From the IMG/VR virus record IMGVR_UViG_3300025816_001375, positions 1 through 61,022 of that record: a stretch of DNA of 61,022 bases. One strand, written 5' to 3'. The position numbers were made by a program, and so were the translations under genes. This stretch comes from a virus. The notes below the pieces were generated by a model. It was not told the DNA's origin, did no database searches, and saw nothing but the letters and a program-made list of their open reading frames with translations. Positions 18,224-25,806 of the stretch are shown here, piece after piece. Position 1 is the stretch's first letter, and each line of letters opens with the position of its first letter.

Positions 18224-19473
18224 CTTTGTACAGCAATATTATTGTGTTGATTAAGTTTATCTAAATCTTGTTGATAATGTTTTACTTTATCTAAAGCGTG
18301 TTGTTGAAACTGATAACCTAGGTCTTGTGCCAACTTCATCAATTTTTTAAACCTATCAAATCTAATTGAAAAATCTGAATTTTCGTTTTTCCAATGATAG
18401 CCAAATTCTGAATTAAATAAATCTCTATGTTCAAGGTCTAATGGTGTGTTTTGAAAAGTTATCATTATATGGTGTGAGATAGTAATTTTTTTAGCATACT
18501 TTCTATACTTTCTTAACATATCTAAAGTTTCTTCAAAGTCTTTTTCTGTTTCTGTAGGGTAACCACATATAAGTAAAAACTTCATATCTATATTACGTTC
18601 ACCCAAATTTGTAACAAAGTATTCTATATCATCATTGCTAAACTTCTTTTTCATATGGTGTCTTACTTGTTCACTACCTGACTCTATACCCATTTCTAAT
18701 ACACCACAACCAGATTTAGATAAGTTATCAAAGTCTTGTTGAGAGAAAGTCTTTTTATCTCTAACAATAAACTGAGCATCCCATTTTATCTTCTTCTTTC
18801 TACTTGCTAACTCATGGCATAAATCTCTAAAGTGTTTCATTGATCCATTGATTAGAGAATCTGAAAATACTATCTTGTCAAAACCTGTAGCGTCAGCAAC
18901 TTGGTGCATATCATCAGCAATCTTTTTACCTGTCTTCCATCTATACTTTGGCCATATTGACATAACATCACAAAAGGTACACTTACGAACACAACCTCTA
19001 CTACCAGATATAACTGCTCTATCGTATTTGTGTTGATGTATTGTATCTGAATAATCAGGTGGTGGCAAACTTTCTATGTCTTCCATCTGTACAGGATCTT
19101 TACCATTGATGCCAGGAAAATCTAAATCACCTTCTAAAAATGCTTTGAGAGCATGTTCTTCACCTCTTATAAAAGGTTTTCTAGGCCAATTCTTATCTAC
19201 ACCAGAACCACCAAACAATACGTTCTTATAAGGTTCAGCAAGTTTTAAAGCATCATCTTTCTGTAGAAAAGAAAAAACAGATATGCCCAACCATTTATAT
19301 TCGTACTTTGCAATTTCTTTATGTATGTTTTCTAAAGTATCTAATTGATTGCCATCTATGACTTTAACTTTATAACCAAAAGGTTCTAGGTAACCTTTTA
19401 TAAATGCAGGACCTGGTGCAGGTTTACCTTTATCCATTCCTGGTAAAGATGTAATTACTAAATCATAAATCAT
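18220..19473 (-). CDS. Radical SAM protein with cobalamin-binding-type N-terminal domain
   Basis: A 417-residue protein. The N-terminal 130 residues have the Rossmann-like order of B12-binding domains ('LEPFGYKVKVIDGN', 'KWLGISVFSF', 'VLFGGSGVD'), without a DxHxxG cobalamin lower-ligand motif, as in many members. The radical SAM domain has CVRKCTFC (C161, C165, C168) for the [4Fe-4S] cluster, followed by 'VFSDSLINGS' and 'VLEMGIESGSEQVR', which are typical of the B12-binding radical SAM group. Members methylate unreactive carbons or rearrange small molecules. The substrate is unknown. The ATG overlaps the stop of the 2OG-oxygenase gene (ATGA), so the two are co-translated. Confidence 0.87.
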   Translation of the reverse strand: MIYDLVITSLPGMDKGKPAPGPAFIKGYLEPFGYKVKVIDGNQLDTLENIHKEIAKYEYKWLGISVFSFLQKDDALKLAEPYKNVLFGGSGVDKNWPRKPFIRGEEHALKAFLEGDLDFPGINGKDPVQMEDIESLPPPDYSDTIHQHKYDRAVISGSRGCVRKCTFCDVMSIWPKYRWKTGKKIADDMHQVADATGFDKIVFSDSLINGSMKHFRDLCHELASRKKKIKWDAQFIVRDKKTFSQQDFDNLSKSGCGVLEMGIESGSEQVRHHMKKKFSNDDIEYFVTNLGERNIDMKFLLICGYPTETEKDFEETLDMLRKYRKYAKKITISHHIMITFQNTPLDLEHRDLFNSEFGYHWKNENSDFSIRFDRFKKLMKLAQDLGYQFQQHALDKVKHYQQDLDKLNQHNNIAVQS

Positions 19474-19916
19474 TGCAATGCGCCTACAATATGAATCCTA
19501 TCTATTTTTGAACAGTTTAAAGCTGTATGATTTTTTGTAGTATCTACAACATACGCCGTACCGTCAGCAGGCAAATGTATTCTATCTTCATCTATTAGTA
19601 GGAAACAATGAGGATGTGTATAAACTGGTATGTGTAATCTTTTTGTTTTATCAGCGTGCCATAGATAACAACTTTTAGGCCTCATTTTCATTAATCGAGT
19701 TCTTACTAAATTATTTTGTTTTATAATATTATTAATATAAGGTATATCGTCAAATAAAGGAATATTGTAAGTATGCTCTGTATGATCTACATCATATCCT
19801 TTATCAGCACCTTCTTCAGGATTCATTTCTTTTGAGTAACCTTGTAGATACAATTGTTTTTCGTATTTTGGTAGTCTTTTCAACTCTTTTTTAATGATTT
19901 CTAAATCGTATCGCAT
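19470..19916 (-). CDS. 2OG-Fe(II) oxygenase, aspartyl/asparaginyl beta-hydroxylase-like
   Basis: A 148-residue double-stranded beta-helix protein. Candidate iron ligands are H87, D89 (the 'WHAD' HxD motif) and H130. R93 ('TKRLHIPV') and R140 ('RIHIVG') fit 2-oxoglutarate binding in the Asp/Asn beta-hydroxylase family, and the order H-x-D...R-L-H-I-P...H...N...R-I-H is the family signature. It would hydroxylate a peptide or small-molecule carbon. It is the first gene of a two-gene minus-strand operon with the radical SAM enzyme, suggesting that the two act on the same substrate. Confidence 0.75.
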   Translation of the reverse strand: MRYDLEIIKKELKRLPKYEKQLYLQGYSKEMNPEEGADKGYDVDHTEHTYNIPLFDDIPYINNIIKQNNLVRTRLMKMRPKSCYLWHADKTKRLHIPVYTHPHCFLLIDEDRIHLPADGTAYVVDTTKNHTALNCSKIDRIHIVGALQ

Positions 19917-19930
19917 ACAGATATTTAGTC

Positions 19931-19967
19931 TATAAATATTGACGTAATTGAAAGGATATGTTATAAT
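19931..19967 (+). promoter_or_regulatory. Dual promoter (late + sigma70-like) for the accessory operon
   Basis: An exact T4-type late octamer TATAAATA (19931-19938) is directly followed by TTGACG (-35, 19939-19944), a 17 bp spacer and TATAAT (-10, 19962-19967). The ATG follows 6 nt later at 19974. From the -10 box onward it shares 18 identical bases with the promoter at 55593. Both early and late expression of the operon are therefore possible. Confidence 0.7.
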
Positions 19968-19973
19968 AGTATT

Positions 19974-20867
19974 ATGAAAAATGTAAATATAGTATGTACA
20001 AGTAAACCTGGTGATGGCCTTTTAAGATATAGTTATGAACATTGTTGTTATCTTAATAATTTAGGCCTTGATATTAAAGCCAACTTAATAATTATACCAA
20101 ACAAAAAACACACACAACAAGATTATATTGATGCTTTAGTGGAACAATACATTAAAGTTGAAAACATAATTTTTGATTTTTATATAGCTAAACCTGAAGA
20201 CATAACTTTAGTTATGGGTAGAAGTATGATCACTTTAGCTCATTTAGATTATATAGATTATAGCGAAACGCAAAAATTAACTTTACATCAATTATTTAAT
20301 AACAAAATTATATCTGTATATTCAGAAAATCATCCTAAAGATTATGATTTAGCTTTAAAACGTTTTAATCCTAAAAAAGTTATTGACTTATGTGACTTTG
20401 ATGTTTATAAAAATGGCGTAGGTCATCAATTTGAAAAGATTATAAACTTTAGTATATACAAATCATTTAAACACGATATAAAATATCAGTATTTATTTTT
20501 AGGAACAAATAAAACTTATTACGAAGCAGTTGAGGATGTTATTAGTAAAAACTGGCTTTTATATCAATCACATGGTATTATAACTTATCCAGACAAATAT
20601 TTAAATTCAAAATATAATAATTTAAATGTGCCAGTAAAAAATCTATTAGGTTCGTTTGAAACATATGCTTATACAAAACCTAATTTTGATCCTGCACCAC
20701 GTATCATACAAGAATGTAAATACTTTGGTAAAAAAGTATTATATTTAAGAGATAAAGAAATACAAGATGGTGGTCCTGTTTACTGGAAAAGAGAAGCAAA
20801 TTGTTTAACTGATAAACGAAATGAAGATAAAATATCAAACTTGATAACCGCAATCTATAGAATGTAA
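19974..20867 (+). CDS. Putative glycosyltransferase (GT-B-like)
   Basis: A 297-residue protein with no signal peptide. The N-terminus ('NVNIVCTSKPGDGLLRYSYEHCCYLNNLG') fits the first Rossmann half of GT-B enzymes. Near the C-terminus 'FDPAPRIIQECKYFGKKVLYL' followed by 'DGGPVYWKRE' resembles the donor-binding helix region (E...GK.V) of phage-encoded glycosyltransferases. It is the first gene of a contiguous plus-strand operon and its transcript is probably leaderless. The next ATG uses the last A of its stop codon. The enzyme class is moderately supported; the sugar is unknown. Confidence 0.55.
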   Translation: MKNVNIVCTSKPGDGLLRYSYEHCCYLNNLGLDIKANLIIIPNKKHTQQDYIDALVEQYIKVENIIFDFYIAKPEDITLVMGRSMITLAHLDYIDYSETQKLTLHQLFNNKIISVYSENHPKDYDLALKRFNPKKVIDLCDFDVYKNGVGHQFEKIINFSIYKSFKHDIKYQYLFLGTNKTYYEAVEDVISKNWLLYQSHGIITYPDKYLNSKYNNLNVPVKNLLGSFETYAYTKPNFDPAPRIIQECKYFGKKVLYLRDKEIQDGGPVYWKREANCLTDKRNEDKISNLITAIYRM

Positions 20868-21580
20868 TGTATAATAACTCAAACTTTATAAACAAAATAA
20901 AACCACAATTATCGTCTTTCTTCCACGAACAATTTTTTACAAGAGATGGTGGAGAAAATCCTGGTGTTAATGTTGATTTATCAGCTAGATGTGGATTAGA
21001 GTGTATGAGATGTCAAAGGCAAACTTACTATGAAAATAACAAAGATATACCTGGCCACGATTTAACAATAGATGATTTTATTAAAATAACTGATATGTTT
21101 AAAACAATTAATTTTTGTGGTCAATTATCTGATCCTGTTCACAATGAATATTTTATTGATATATTAAAATTGTGTAAAATGAAAAACGTAGGTGGCACAA
21201 TTCACAATGCGTCTTCGTTAAAATCTAAAGAGTGGTATATAAAGGCATTTAAAGCACATCCTGATATGCGTTGGGTTTTTGGTATAGATGGTTTACCTAA
21301 AGATAGTTTTAAGTATAGAGTAAACCAAGACGGTGAAAAATTATTTGATATAATGATAGAAAGTAAAAAATATTTAAACACTACACCTTTTTGGCAATAT
21401 ATTATATTTTCTTATAATGAAAATGATATAGATGAAGCAAGAAAAATAGCACAAAATAATGGCGTTAACCTTAATCTCACTTATTCATCCAAGTGGTTTT
21501 CTGAAGACGATCCTTTAATGCCTAAAAACAAAGATTATAGAATATGGTCTAATCAATATGGAGGCATAAATGAAGTTTAG
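20867..21580 (+). CDS. Radical SAM protein, first copy of the GQxSDP family
   Basis: A 237-residue stand-alone radical SAM core. CGLECMRC (C42, C46, C49) binds the [4Fe-4S] cluster. Where most members have a GGE motif for the SAM amino group, this one has 'FCGQLSDPVHNEYF' (about residues 84-97). 'GIDGLPKDSFKYRVNQDGEKLFD' and 'FWQYIIFSYNEND' are shared with the proteins at 21905 and 55934. The chain ends before any auxiliary cluster domain. That domain is encoded by the next gene, which starts 11 nt before this stop in the +1 frame. Probable role: peptide, sugar or cofactor modification as a two-subunit enzyme. Confidence 0.85.
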   Translation: MYNNSNFINKIKPQLSSFFHEQFFTRDGGENPGVNVDLSARCGLECMRCQRQTYYENNKDIPGHDLTIDDFIKITDMFKTINFCGQLSDPVHNEYFIDILKLCKMKNVGGTIHNASSLKSKEWYIKAFKAHPDMRWVFGIDGLPKDSFKYRVNQDGEKLFDIMIESKKYLNTTPFWQYIIFSYNENDIDEARKIAQNNGVNLNLTYSSKWFSEDDPLMPKNKDYRIWSNQYGGINEV

Positions 21581-21908
21581 GCCTAAATGCTTAATATCTA
21601 ATACACAAATGGCTGTAGATAATAGAGGTAGATTACTACCTTGTTGTTATATTGATACACCTAGATGGATTGAATATCCTGAAATTAAAAAGTTATTAAA
21701 TGTTAGTGACATAAGTAAAAATAAAAGTTTAAAAGATATAATAACTTCAGATGAATGGAAAGAGTTTTATAATACTTTAAAAAAAGGTGTCTTAAATAAA
21801 ATACCTGATGTATGTAAACATCATTGTTTAGATGATGGTGAAGATAAATTAAAAATAGAAGAATGGTTTGATCCGTCTGGCAATATGTTTGAAAGAAAAG
21901 GCAAATGA
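21570..21908 (+). CDS. Free-standing SPASM/twitch-like Fe-S subunit, partner of the preceding rSAM
   Basis: A 112-residue protein equivalent to the C-terminal auxiliary-cluster domain of SPASM/twitch radical SAM enzymes. C7, then 'AVDNRGRLLPCC' (C25, C26), 'SLKDIITSDEWKEF', and 'VCKHHC' (C82, C86) follow the C-x(n)-G-x(n)-C...C-x3-C order. It lacks the middle CxxCx5C part of full SPASM domains, so it may bind one cluster. The ATG (21570) is preceded by GGAGG with a 5-nt gap and overlaps the rSAM stop by 11 nt, which indicates coupled translation and probably a heterodimer. Confidence 0.78.
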   Translation: MKFRPKCLISNTQMAVDNRGRLLPCCYIDTPRWIEYPEIKKLLNVSDISKNKSLKDIITSDEWKEFYNTLKKGVLNKIPDVCKHHCLDDGEDKLKIEEWFDPSGNMFERKGK

Positions 21909-22561
21909 ACGATATATCATTTTATAGAAGATCAAAAAAAGGTATAAACATTGACATAAGTAATAGGTGTCCACTAGAGTGTATGAGATGTCAAAGACAA
22001 ACCAACTTTACACTTGAAGGCAGAAAAGTTTATGGTAGGGATGCTACAATGGATGAAGTAAGAAAGCTATCTGATTATTTTTCATCATTTAATTTCTGTG
22101 GTCAATTATCTGATCCTGTTCATCATCCTAAATTTGTTGAAATATTAGAATATCTTTATAAAAAAGAAATTCAAGTTACAGTACATAATGCCTCATCACA
22201 AAAACCTAAAGACTGGTATATAAAAGCATTTAAAGCCCATCCTAAAGCAAAATGGATATTTGCAATAGATGGTTTACCCGAAGAAAGTAATATGTATCGT
22301 ATCAACCAAGATGGTCAAAAGTTATATGAGGTTATGTTAGAGGCAAAGAAACATTTACAACAAACGCCATCATGGCAGTTTATAGTGTTTAGTTATAACG
22401 AACACAATTTAGAAAAGGCAAAACAAATGGCTAAAGATAATGGTTTAATGTTTATTATTTTACATTCATCACGTTGGATGGGAGAAGATGATCCTTTAAG
22501 ACCAAAGGAAAAAGAATATAATTTAGGATATAAAGGATATATTAGACCTTATGAAAGATAA
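21905..22561 (+). CDS. Radical SAM protein, second copy of the GQxSDP family
   Basis: A 218-residue paralogue of the protein at 20867, shorter at the N-terminus. CPLECMRC (C22, C26, C29) is the cluster motif. 'FNFCGQLSDPVHHPKFVEILEYL' replaces the usual GGE region. 'AIDGLPEESNMYRINQDGQKLYEVM' and 'SWQFIVFSYNEHN' align with the first copy. It starts with an ATGA overlap on the first SPASM subunit, so the two rSAM/SPASM pairs read as a tandem duplication within the operon. Different N-termini and divergence suggest different substrates or heteromeric assembly. Confidence 0.85.
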   Translation: MNDISFYRRSKKGINIDISNRCPLECMRCQRQTNFTLEGRKVYGRDATMDEVRKLSDYFSSFNFCGQLSDPVHHPKFVEILEYLYKKEIQVTVHNASSQKPKDWYIKAFKAHPKAKWIFAIDGLPEESNMYRINQDGQKLYEVMLEAKKHLQQTPSWQFIVFSYNEHNLEKAKQMAKDNGLMFIILHSSRWMGEDDPLRPKEKEYNLGYKGYIRPYER

Positions 22562-22925
22562 AAAAGATAAATTAGAAGGTAAATTTGTTGCTCAATGTAT
22601 GAATGGTAAAATGCAAATGGCAATGAGTAATAGAGGTCATCTATTACCTTGTTGTTGGTGCGACCAAGAATGGACATTAAGCACACCTTTATTTCAAAAA
22701 ATGTTAAAAGTAAGTAAAGTAAGTGAAGCAGAAAACATAGATGAAATAGTATTATCAGATGAATGGAGAGAGTTTGAAAAAATAATGAAAGAAGGTGAAG
22801 CAGGTGATCATAGTAGAGTGCCTAAAAACTGTTTGTATCATTGTCTAGTTAGACCAGACGACAATATAAAAATAGAACATCATTTAGACGAGAAAGGTAA
22901 ATCAATAGTAAAAAATAAAGTATGA
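22551..22925 (+). CDS. Free-standing SPASM/twitch-like Fe-S subunit, second copy
   Basis: A 124-residue paralogue of the protein at 21570. Cysteines are C16, C34, C35, C37 ('GHLLPCCWC') and C94, C98 ('NCLYHC'), with the linking 'EIVLSDEWREFEK' helix also conserved. As in the first pair, its ATG begins 11 nt before the rSAM stop and lies in the +1 frame. An AAAGGA sits about 15 nt upstream, farther than ideal, so initiation probably depends on translation of the rSAM gene. One extra Cys (C37) distinguishes it from the first copy. Confidence 0.78.
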   Translation: MKDKKDKLEGKFVAQCMNGKMQMAMSNRGHLLPCCWCDQEWTLSTPLFQKMLKVSKVSEAENIDEIVLSDEWREFEKIMKEGEAGDHSRVPKNCLYHCLVRPDDNIKIEHHLDEKGKSIVKNKV

Positions 22926-23605
22926 AAAAACTAATAGTAAGCGGCTGTAGTTGGGGTGATAGTCATTTCTTTTCACCTTTTCATCCTGAGATGGATTGTG
23001 ATTGGCCTAAATGGCCTGAACTATTGGCAAAAAAACTAAACATGGAGTGTGTTAATCTTTGTAAATGTGGTGCAGGACAAGAATACATTTATTCATCTAT
23101 ATCAGATTATATACAAAGCATACCTAAAGATGAAATTGGTACAATTATGGCTGCTTGGTCTACAGCGCCTAGACGTTGTTATAGTATAGGCAACAGATGG
23201 ACAAATGATAGACAAGATATAAGAGGCGACCTAAAATATTGGATAGAAAGAAGTATAAGATATCAATATGCTTTTCAAAATCTTATGGAACAATACAAAC
23301 TACCGTATATACATTTTCAAATGATTAGTTTATATAAAGGTCATTTGTGGGAGATAAGAAGAAAACAAAATGTTAATGAACAATATTTACAAAAATTAAG
23401 AAAAGATACACTAGACTTAATTAAAAATACTAACTACAAATTTAATGATAAATTTTTAGGGTGGCCTGTAGATGAGGAATTAGGTGGTAAAACAATTGAA
23501 ATGGGTGTATTAAGTGAAGAACACAGAATATCAGAACTGGATAGACATCCTAACGCAAAAGGGCAACAGAAAATAGCGGAGTACTTATATGACAGGTTGG
23601 GATAG
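22922..23605 (+). CDS. SGNH/GDSL-like hydrolase
   Basis: A 227-residue cytoplasmic protein. Block I is 'VSGCSWGDS' with the Ser nucleophile candidate near residue 9. Block V is 'DRHPNAKGQQKIAEYLY', with the catalytic D-x-x-H pair near residues 206-209. 'KCGAGQEYI' fits block II (Gly). SGNH enzymes remove or add acyl groups on sugars and lipids. In a glycan locus, O-acetyl transfer or removal on a sugar is the natural guess. A paralogue on the minus strand at 51110 shares 'GCSW', 'RWPSMLADKL' and 'HPN..G..KIA'. The ATGA overlap with the SPASM gene keeps it in the operon. Confidence 0.7.
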   Translation: MKKLIVSGCSWGDSHFFSPFHPEMDCDWPKWPELLAKKLNMECVNLCKCGAGQEYIYSSISDYIQSIPKDEIGTIMAAWSTAPRRCYSIGNRWTNDRQDIRGDLKYWIERSIRYQYAFQNLMEQYKLPYIHFQMISLYKGHLWEIRRKQNVNEQYLQKLRKDTLDLIKNTNYKFNDKFLGWPVDEELGGKTIEMGVLSEEHRISELDRHPNAKGQQKIAEYLYDRLG

Positions 23606-24641
23606 AGATTATCTAGCAAACAAAGATGAATACTTAAAACTTTTTGATAATGTTATGCAAAAAGAAAACGAAAGAAACGTTGAGTTTTTAGAAAAGAATA
23701 TTACAAGTATTATAAAAAGAAAGTATGCTGTAACATGTGCTAGTGGTACAGACGCTTTACGTTTTGCTCTAATGGCACTTGATTTAGGACCTGGTGATGA
23801 GATAATGACTACAAACTTTTCATGGATATCTACAGCGTCTTGTATATCAATGGTAGGTGCAACACCTGTATTTTGTGATATTGATTTAGAAACTTATCAT
23901 ATGTCAATTGATAGTATTAAACGTATGTATTCTGATAAAGTAAAGGCAATAGTGTATCCACATCTGTTTGGTAATATATCTGATATGACAGAAATACAAA
24001 ACTTTTGTGAAGATAAGAATATAAAACTAGTAGAGGATGCTTGTCAATCTTTTGGTGCAAATAGAGGTGGTCAATATGCAGGTACATATGGTGATATTGC
24101 AACGTTAAGTTTTAATGCAAACAAACCTGTTGCAGGTATATCAGGTGGTGGCGCTGTTTTACTAGACAATAAAACTCAAGCAGACTTTATTAGAAAATTA
24201 AAAAGACACGGTAACAACGAAGTATTAGGTTATAACTCTAAAATGTTGGCAATCAATGCTGAGTTTATAAATTTCAGAATATCTAAAATGCACGAATGGC
24301 AAGATAAAAGATTTAGAGTTGCAAAGAGATATGATAATTTATTAAAAGACCTTGTAACAATACAAAAGGTTGATGAAACAGTTAATCATTGTTATCACAA
24401 ATACGTTATAAGATTAGAGAATAAAGAAATAAGAGATACCTTAAAGAAAAGACTAGGTGCAGCTGTACACTATCCTAATCCTATATCGGAAAATGTAATG
24501 TATAATTCTATTATACATAGAAAAGATAGCTGCTTGAATAGTCAACAAATATGTGATACAATACTAACATTACCTATTCATCCATATTTAACAAATGATG
24601 AAATAGATAATACTTGTAATATAATTATGGCAACAGTATGA
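23589..24641 (+). CDS. DegT/DnrJ/EryC1/StrS-type sugar aminotransferase
   Basis: A 350-residue PLP enzyme that transfers an amino group from glutamate to a nucleotide-linked keto-sugar. 'CASGTDALRFAL' near residue 50 binds the cofactor phosphate. 'VEDACQSFGA' (D150) contacts the pyridine nitrogen. The Schiff-base lysine is K179 in 'LSFNANKPVAG'. 'PHLFGN' and 'GDIATLSF' are family signatures. Length is a little under the usual 365-400. The start overlaps the SGNH gene by 17 nt. It implies that an amino-deoxy sugar is made during infection. Confidence 0.9.
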   Translation: MTGWDRDYLANKDEYLKLFDNVMQKENERNVEFLEKNITSIIKRKYAVTCASGTDALRFALMALDLGPGDEIMTTNFSWISTASCISMVGATPVFCDIDLETYHMSIDSIKRMYSDKVKAIVYPHLFGNISDMTEIQNFCEDKNIKLVEDACQSFGANRGGQYAGTYGDIATLSFNANKPVAGISGGGAVLLDNKTQADFIRKLKRHGNNEVLGYNSKMLAINAEFINFRISKMHEWQDKRFRVAKRYDNLLKDLVTIQKVDETVNHCYHKYVIRLENKEIRDTLKKRLGAAVHYPNPISENVMYNSIIHRKDSCLNSQQICDTILTLPIHPYLTNDEIDNTCNIIMATV

Positions 24642-24955
24642 ATGAAATAATAATTAGTCCATCTTTTAAAACTTTCTGTTATTTTGATAATAACAATAAT
24701 ATGATTGACATAACAGATAAAATACCTTTTAGACTTTTAGAGTTAATTAAAAAAATGAGATATATCTTTGGTAATGATATAGTGCTTGATAAGTCTTTGA
24801 TAACAGATGACATTGAGGATATCTATCATTATATAATAGAAAAAGCCTATGAAAGATCAGACTACATATTTGAAGAAATAAATTTTAAAGATAAAGCAAA
24901 AGAAAAATTGTTATCTGCTTTCAATAAATTCTTTTTTGAAAAGTTTAATAAATGA
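24638..24955 (+). CDS. Hypothetical operon protein
   Basis: A 105-residue protein of no recognised family. It starts MNEIIISPSFKTFCYFDNNNNMIDITDKIP and is otherwise helical and rich in Lys/Glu/Phe. Short ATGA overlaps on both sides (24638 and 24952) show that it is translated with the aminotransferase and the radical SAM protein that follows. Its small size and position before an rSAM gene would suit a carrier or recognition partner. It has no leader-peptide or RRE pattern I can identify. Confidence 0.65.
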   Translation: MNEIIISPSFKTFCYFDNNNNMIDITDKIPFRLLELIKKMRYIFGNDIVLDKSLITDDIEDIYHYIIEKAYERSDYIFEEINFKDKAKEKLLSAFNKFFFEKFNK

Positions 24956-25806
24956 AAACATTAAAAGAAATACAAGAAAACTATTTAGCCATAGACTTTT
25001 TTATGTCTATGTCTTGTAATAAAGATTGCCATTATTGTACAAGTTATACTTTAGAAATGAGAAACTTGACGGTTGATATAGATTTCCTAAAACAAACACT
25101 AGACTATTTAAAAAATTATAAGATACGTGTTTGTCTTCTAGGTGGTGAGCCAGGCCTAATTAAAAATTTAGATGATGTAATTGCTGAAGTTAAAAGCAGA
25201 CCTAATCACGTATGCTCAGTACTATCAAACTCCTTTGTACGTAAAAGATATCCACATATACTAAAAGATCCTGATATACTTTATATTGAACATAATATAT
25301 TAGATTTCTATGAAAACGAAATTAAAAAACTTGGTAGTTTAGATTTACTACCACCTTACGGTTTCATACAACCAAATGAATACAATAATTACAATCTATG
25401 CGTAAAGACACCTAATTATTTTAAATACAAAGATAACTTTCCAGAAGAAATGAAACAGTTAGATCACAAAAATACAATGTGGAAATCATTTAATGGTAGA
25501 ACACCTAATAAAGATGATGTATTAGCAGTACATACTCAAGCTGCTGAAATAGATCGTAAGATGTGTGCAGCTTTTCCTATGGTACCTGTTATTAATTTTG
25601 AAACAAGAAAACTTGTTCATTGTAGTAAGAAGTTTGCCAATAACGCAATTCATTCTAAAACATTTGACATAACACAGGAAAATATAGACAAGATGATGAA
25701 TTTCAGATTATTTAAATATGAAAATTATTGTAAAAATTGTATGGAATGGGTGCAACCTAAAGGACATTTTCCAATATCAAAATATGCGAGTGTATTAAAT
25801 GATTAA
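24952..25806 (+). CDS. Radical SAM protein with C-terminal Cys cluster
   Basis: A 284-residue radical SAM enzyme distinct from the GQxSDP family. CNKDCHYC (C22, C26, C29) binds the catalytic cluster, and a canonical GGEP motif is at residues 64-67. A C-terminal set, C205, C224 ('LVHC'), C260 and C263 ('NYCKNC'), probably holds an auxiliary cluster, so it is a fused version of the split pairs upstream. It overlaps the carbamoyltransferase gene by 8 nt. Substrate unknown; the context suggests a sugar or peptide in the same pathway. Confidence 0.82.
   Translation: MKTLKEIQENYLAIDFFMSMSCNKDCHYCTSYTLEMRNLTVDIDFLKQTLDYLKNYKIRVCLLGGEPGLIKNLDDVIAEVKSRPNHVCSVLSNSFVRKRYPHILKDPDILYIEHNILDFYENEIKKLGSLDLLPPYGFIQPNEYNNYNLCVKTPNYFKYKDNFPEEMKQLDHKNTMWKSFNGRTPNKDDVLAVHTQAAEIDRKMCAAFPMVPVINFETRKLVHCSKKFANNAIHSKTFDITQENIDKMMNFRLFKYENYCKNCMEWVQPKGHFPISKYASVLND

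Noticed and set aside
21570-22561. Programmed +1 frameshifting to fuse rSAM and SPASM proteins
   Set aside because: Good ATG starts exist for both SPASM genes (one with GGAGG), and no slippery site is evident; translational coupling explains the overlaps.
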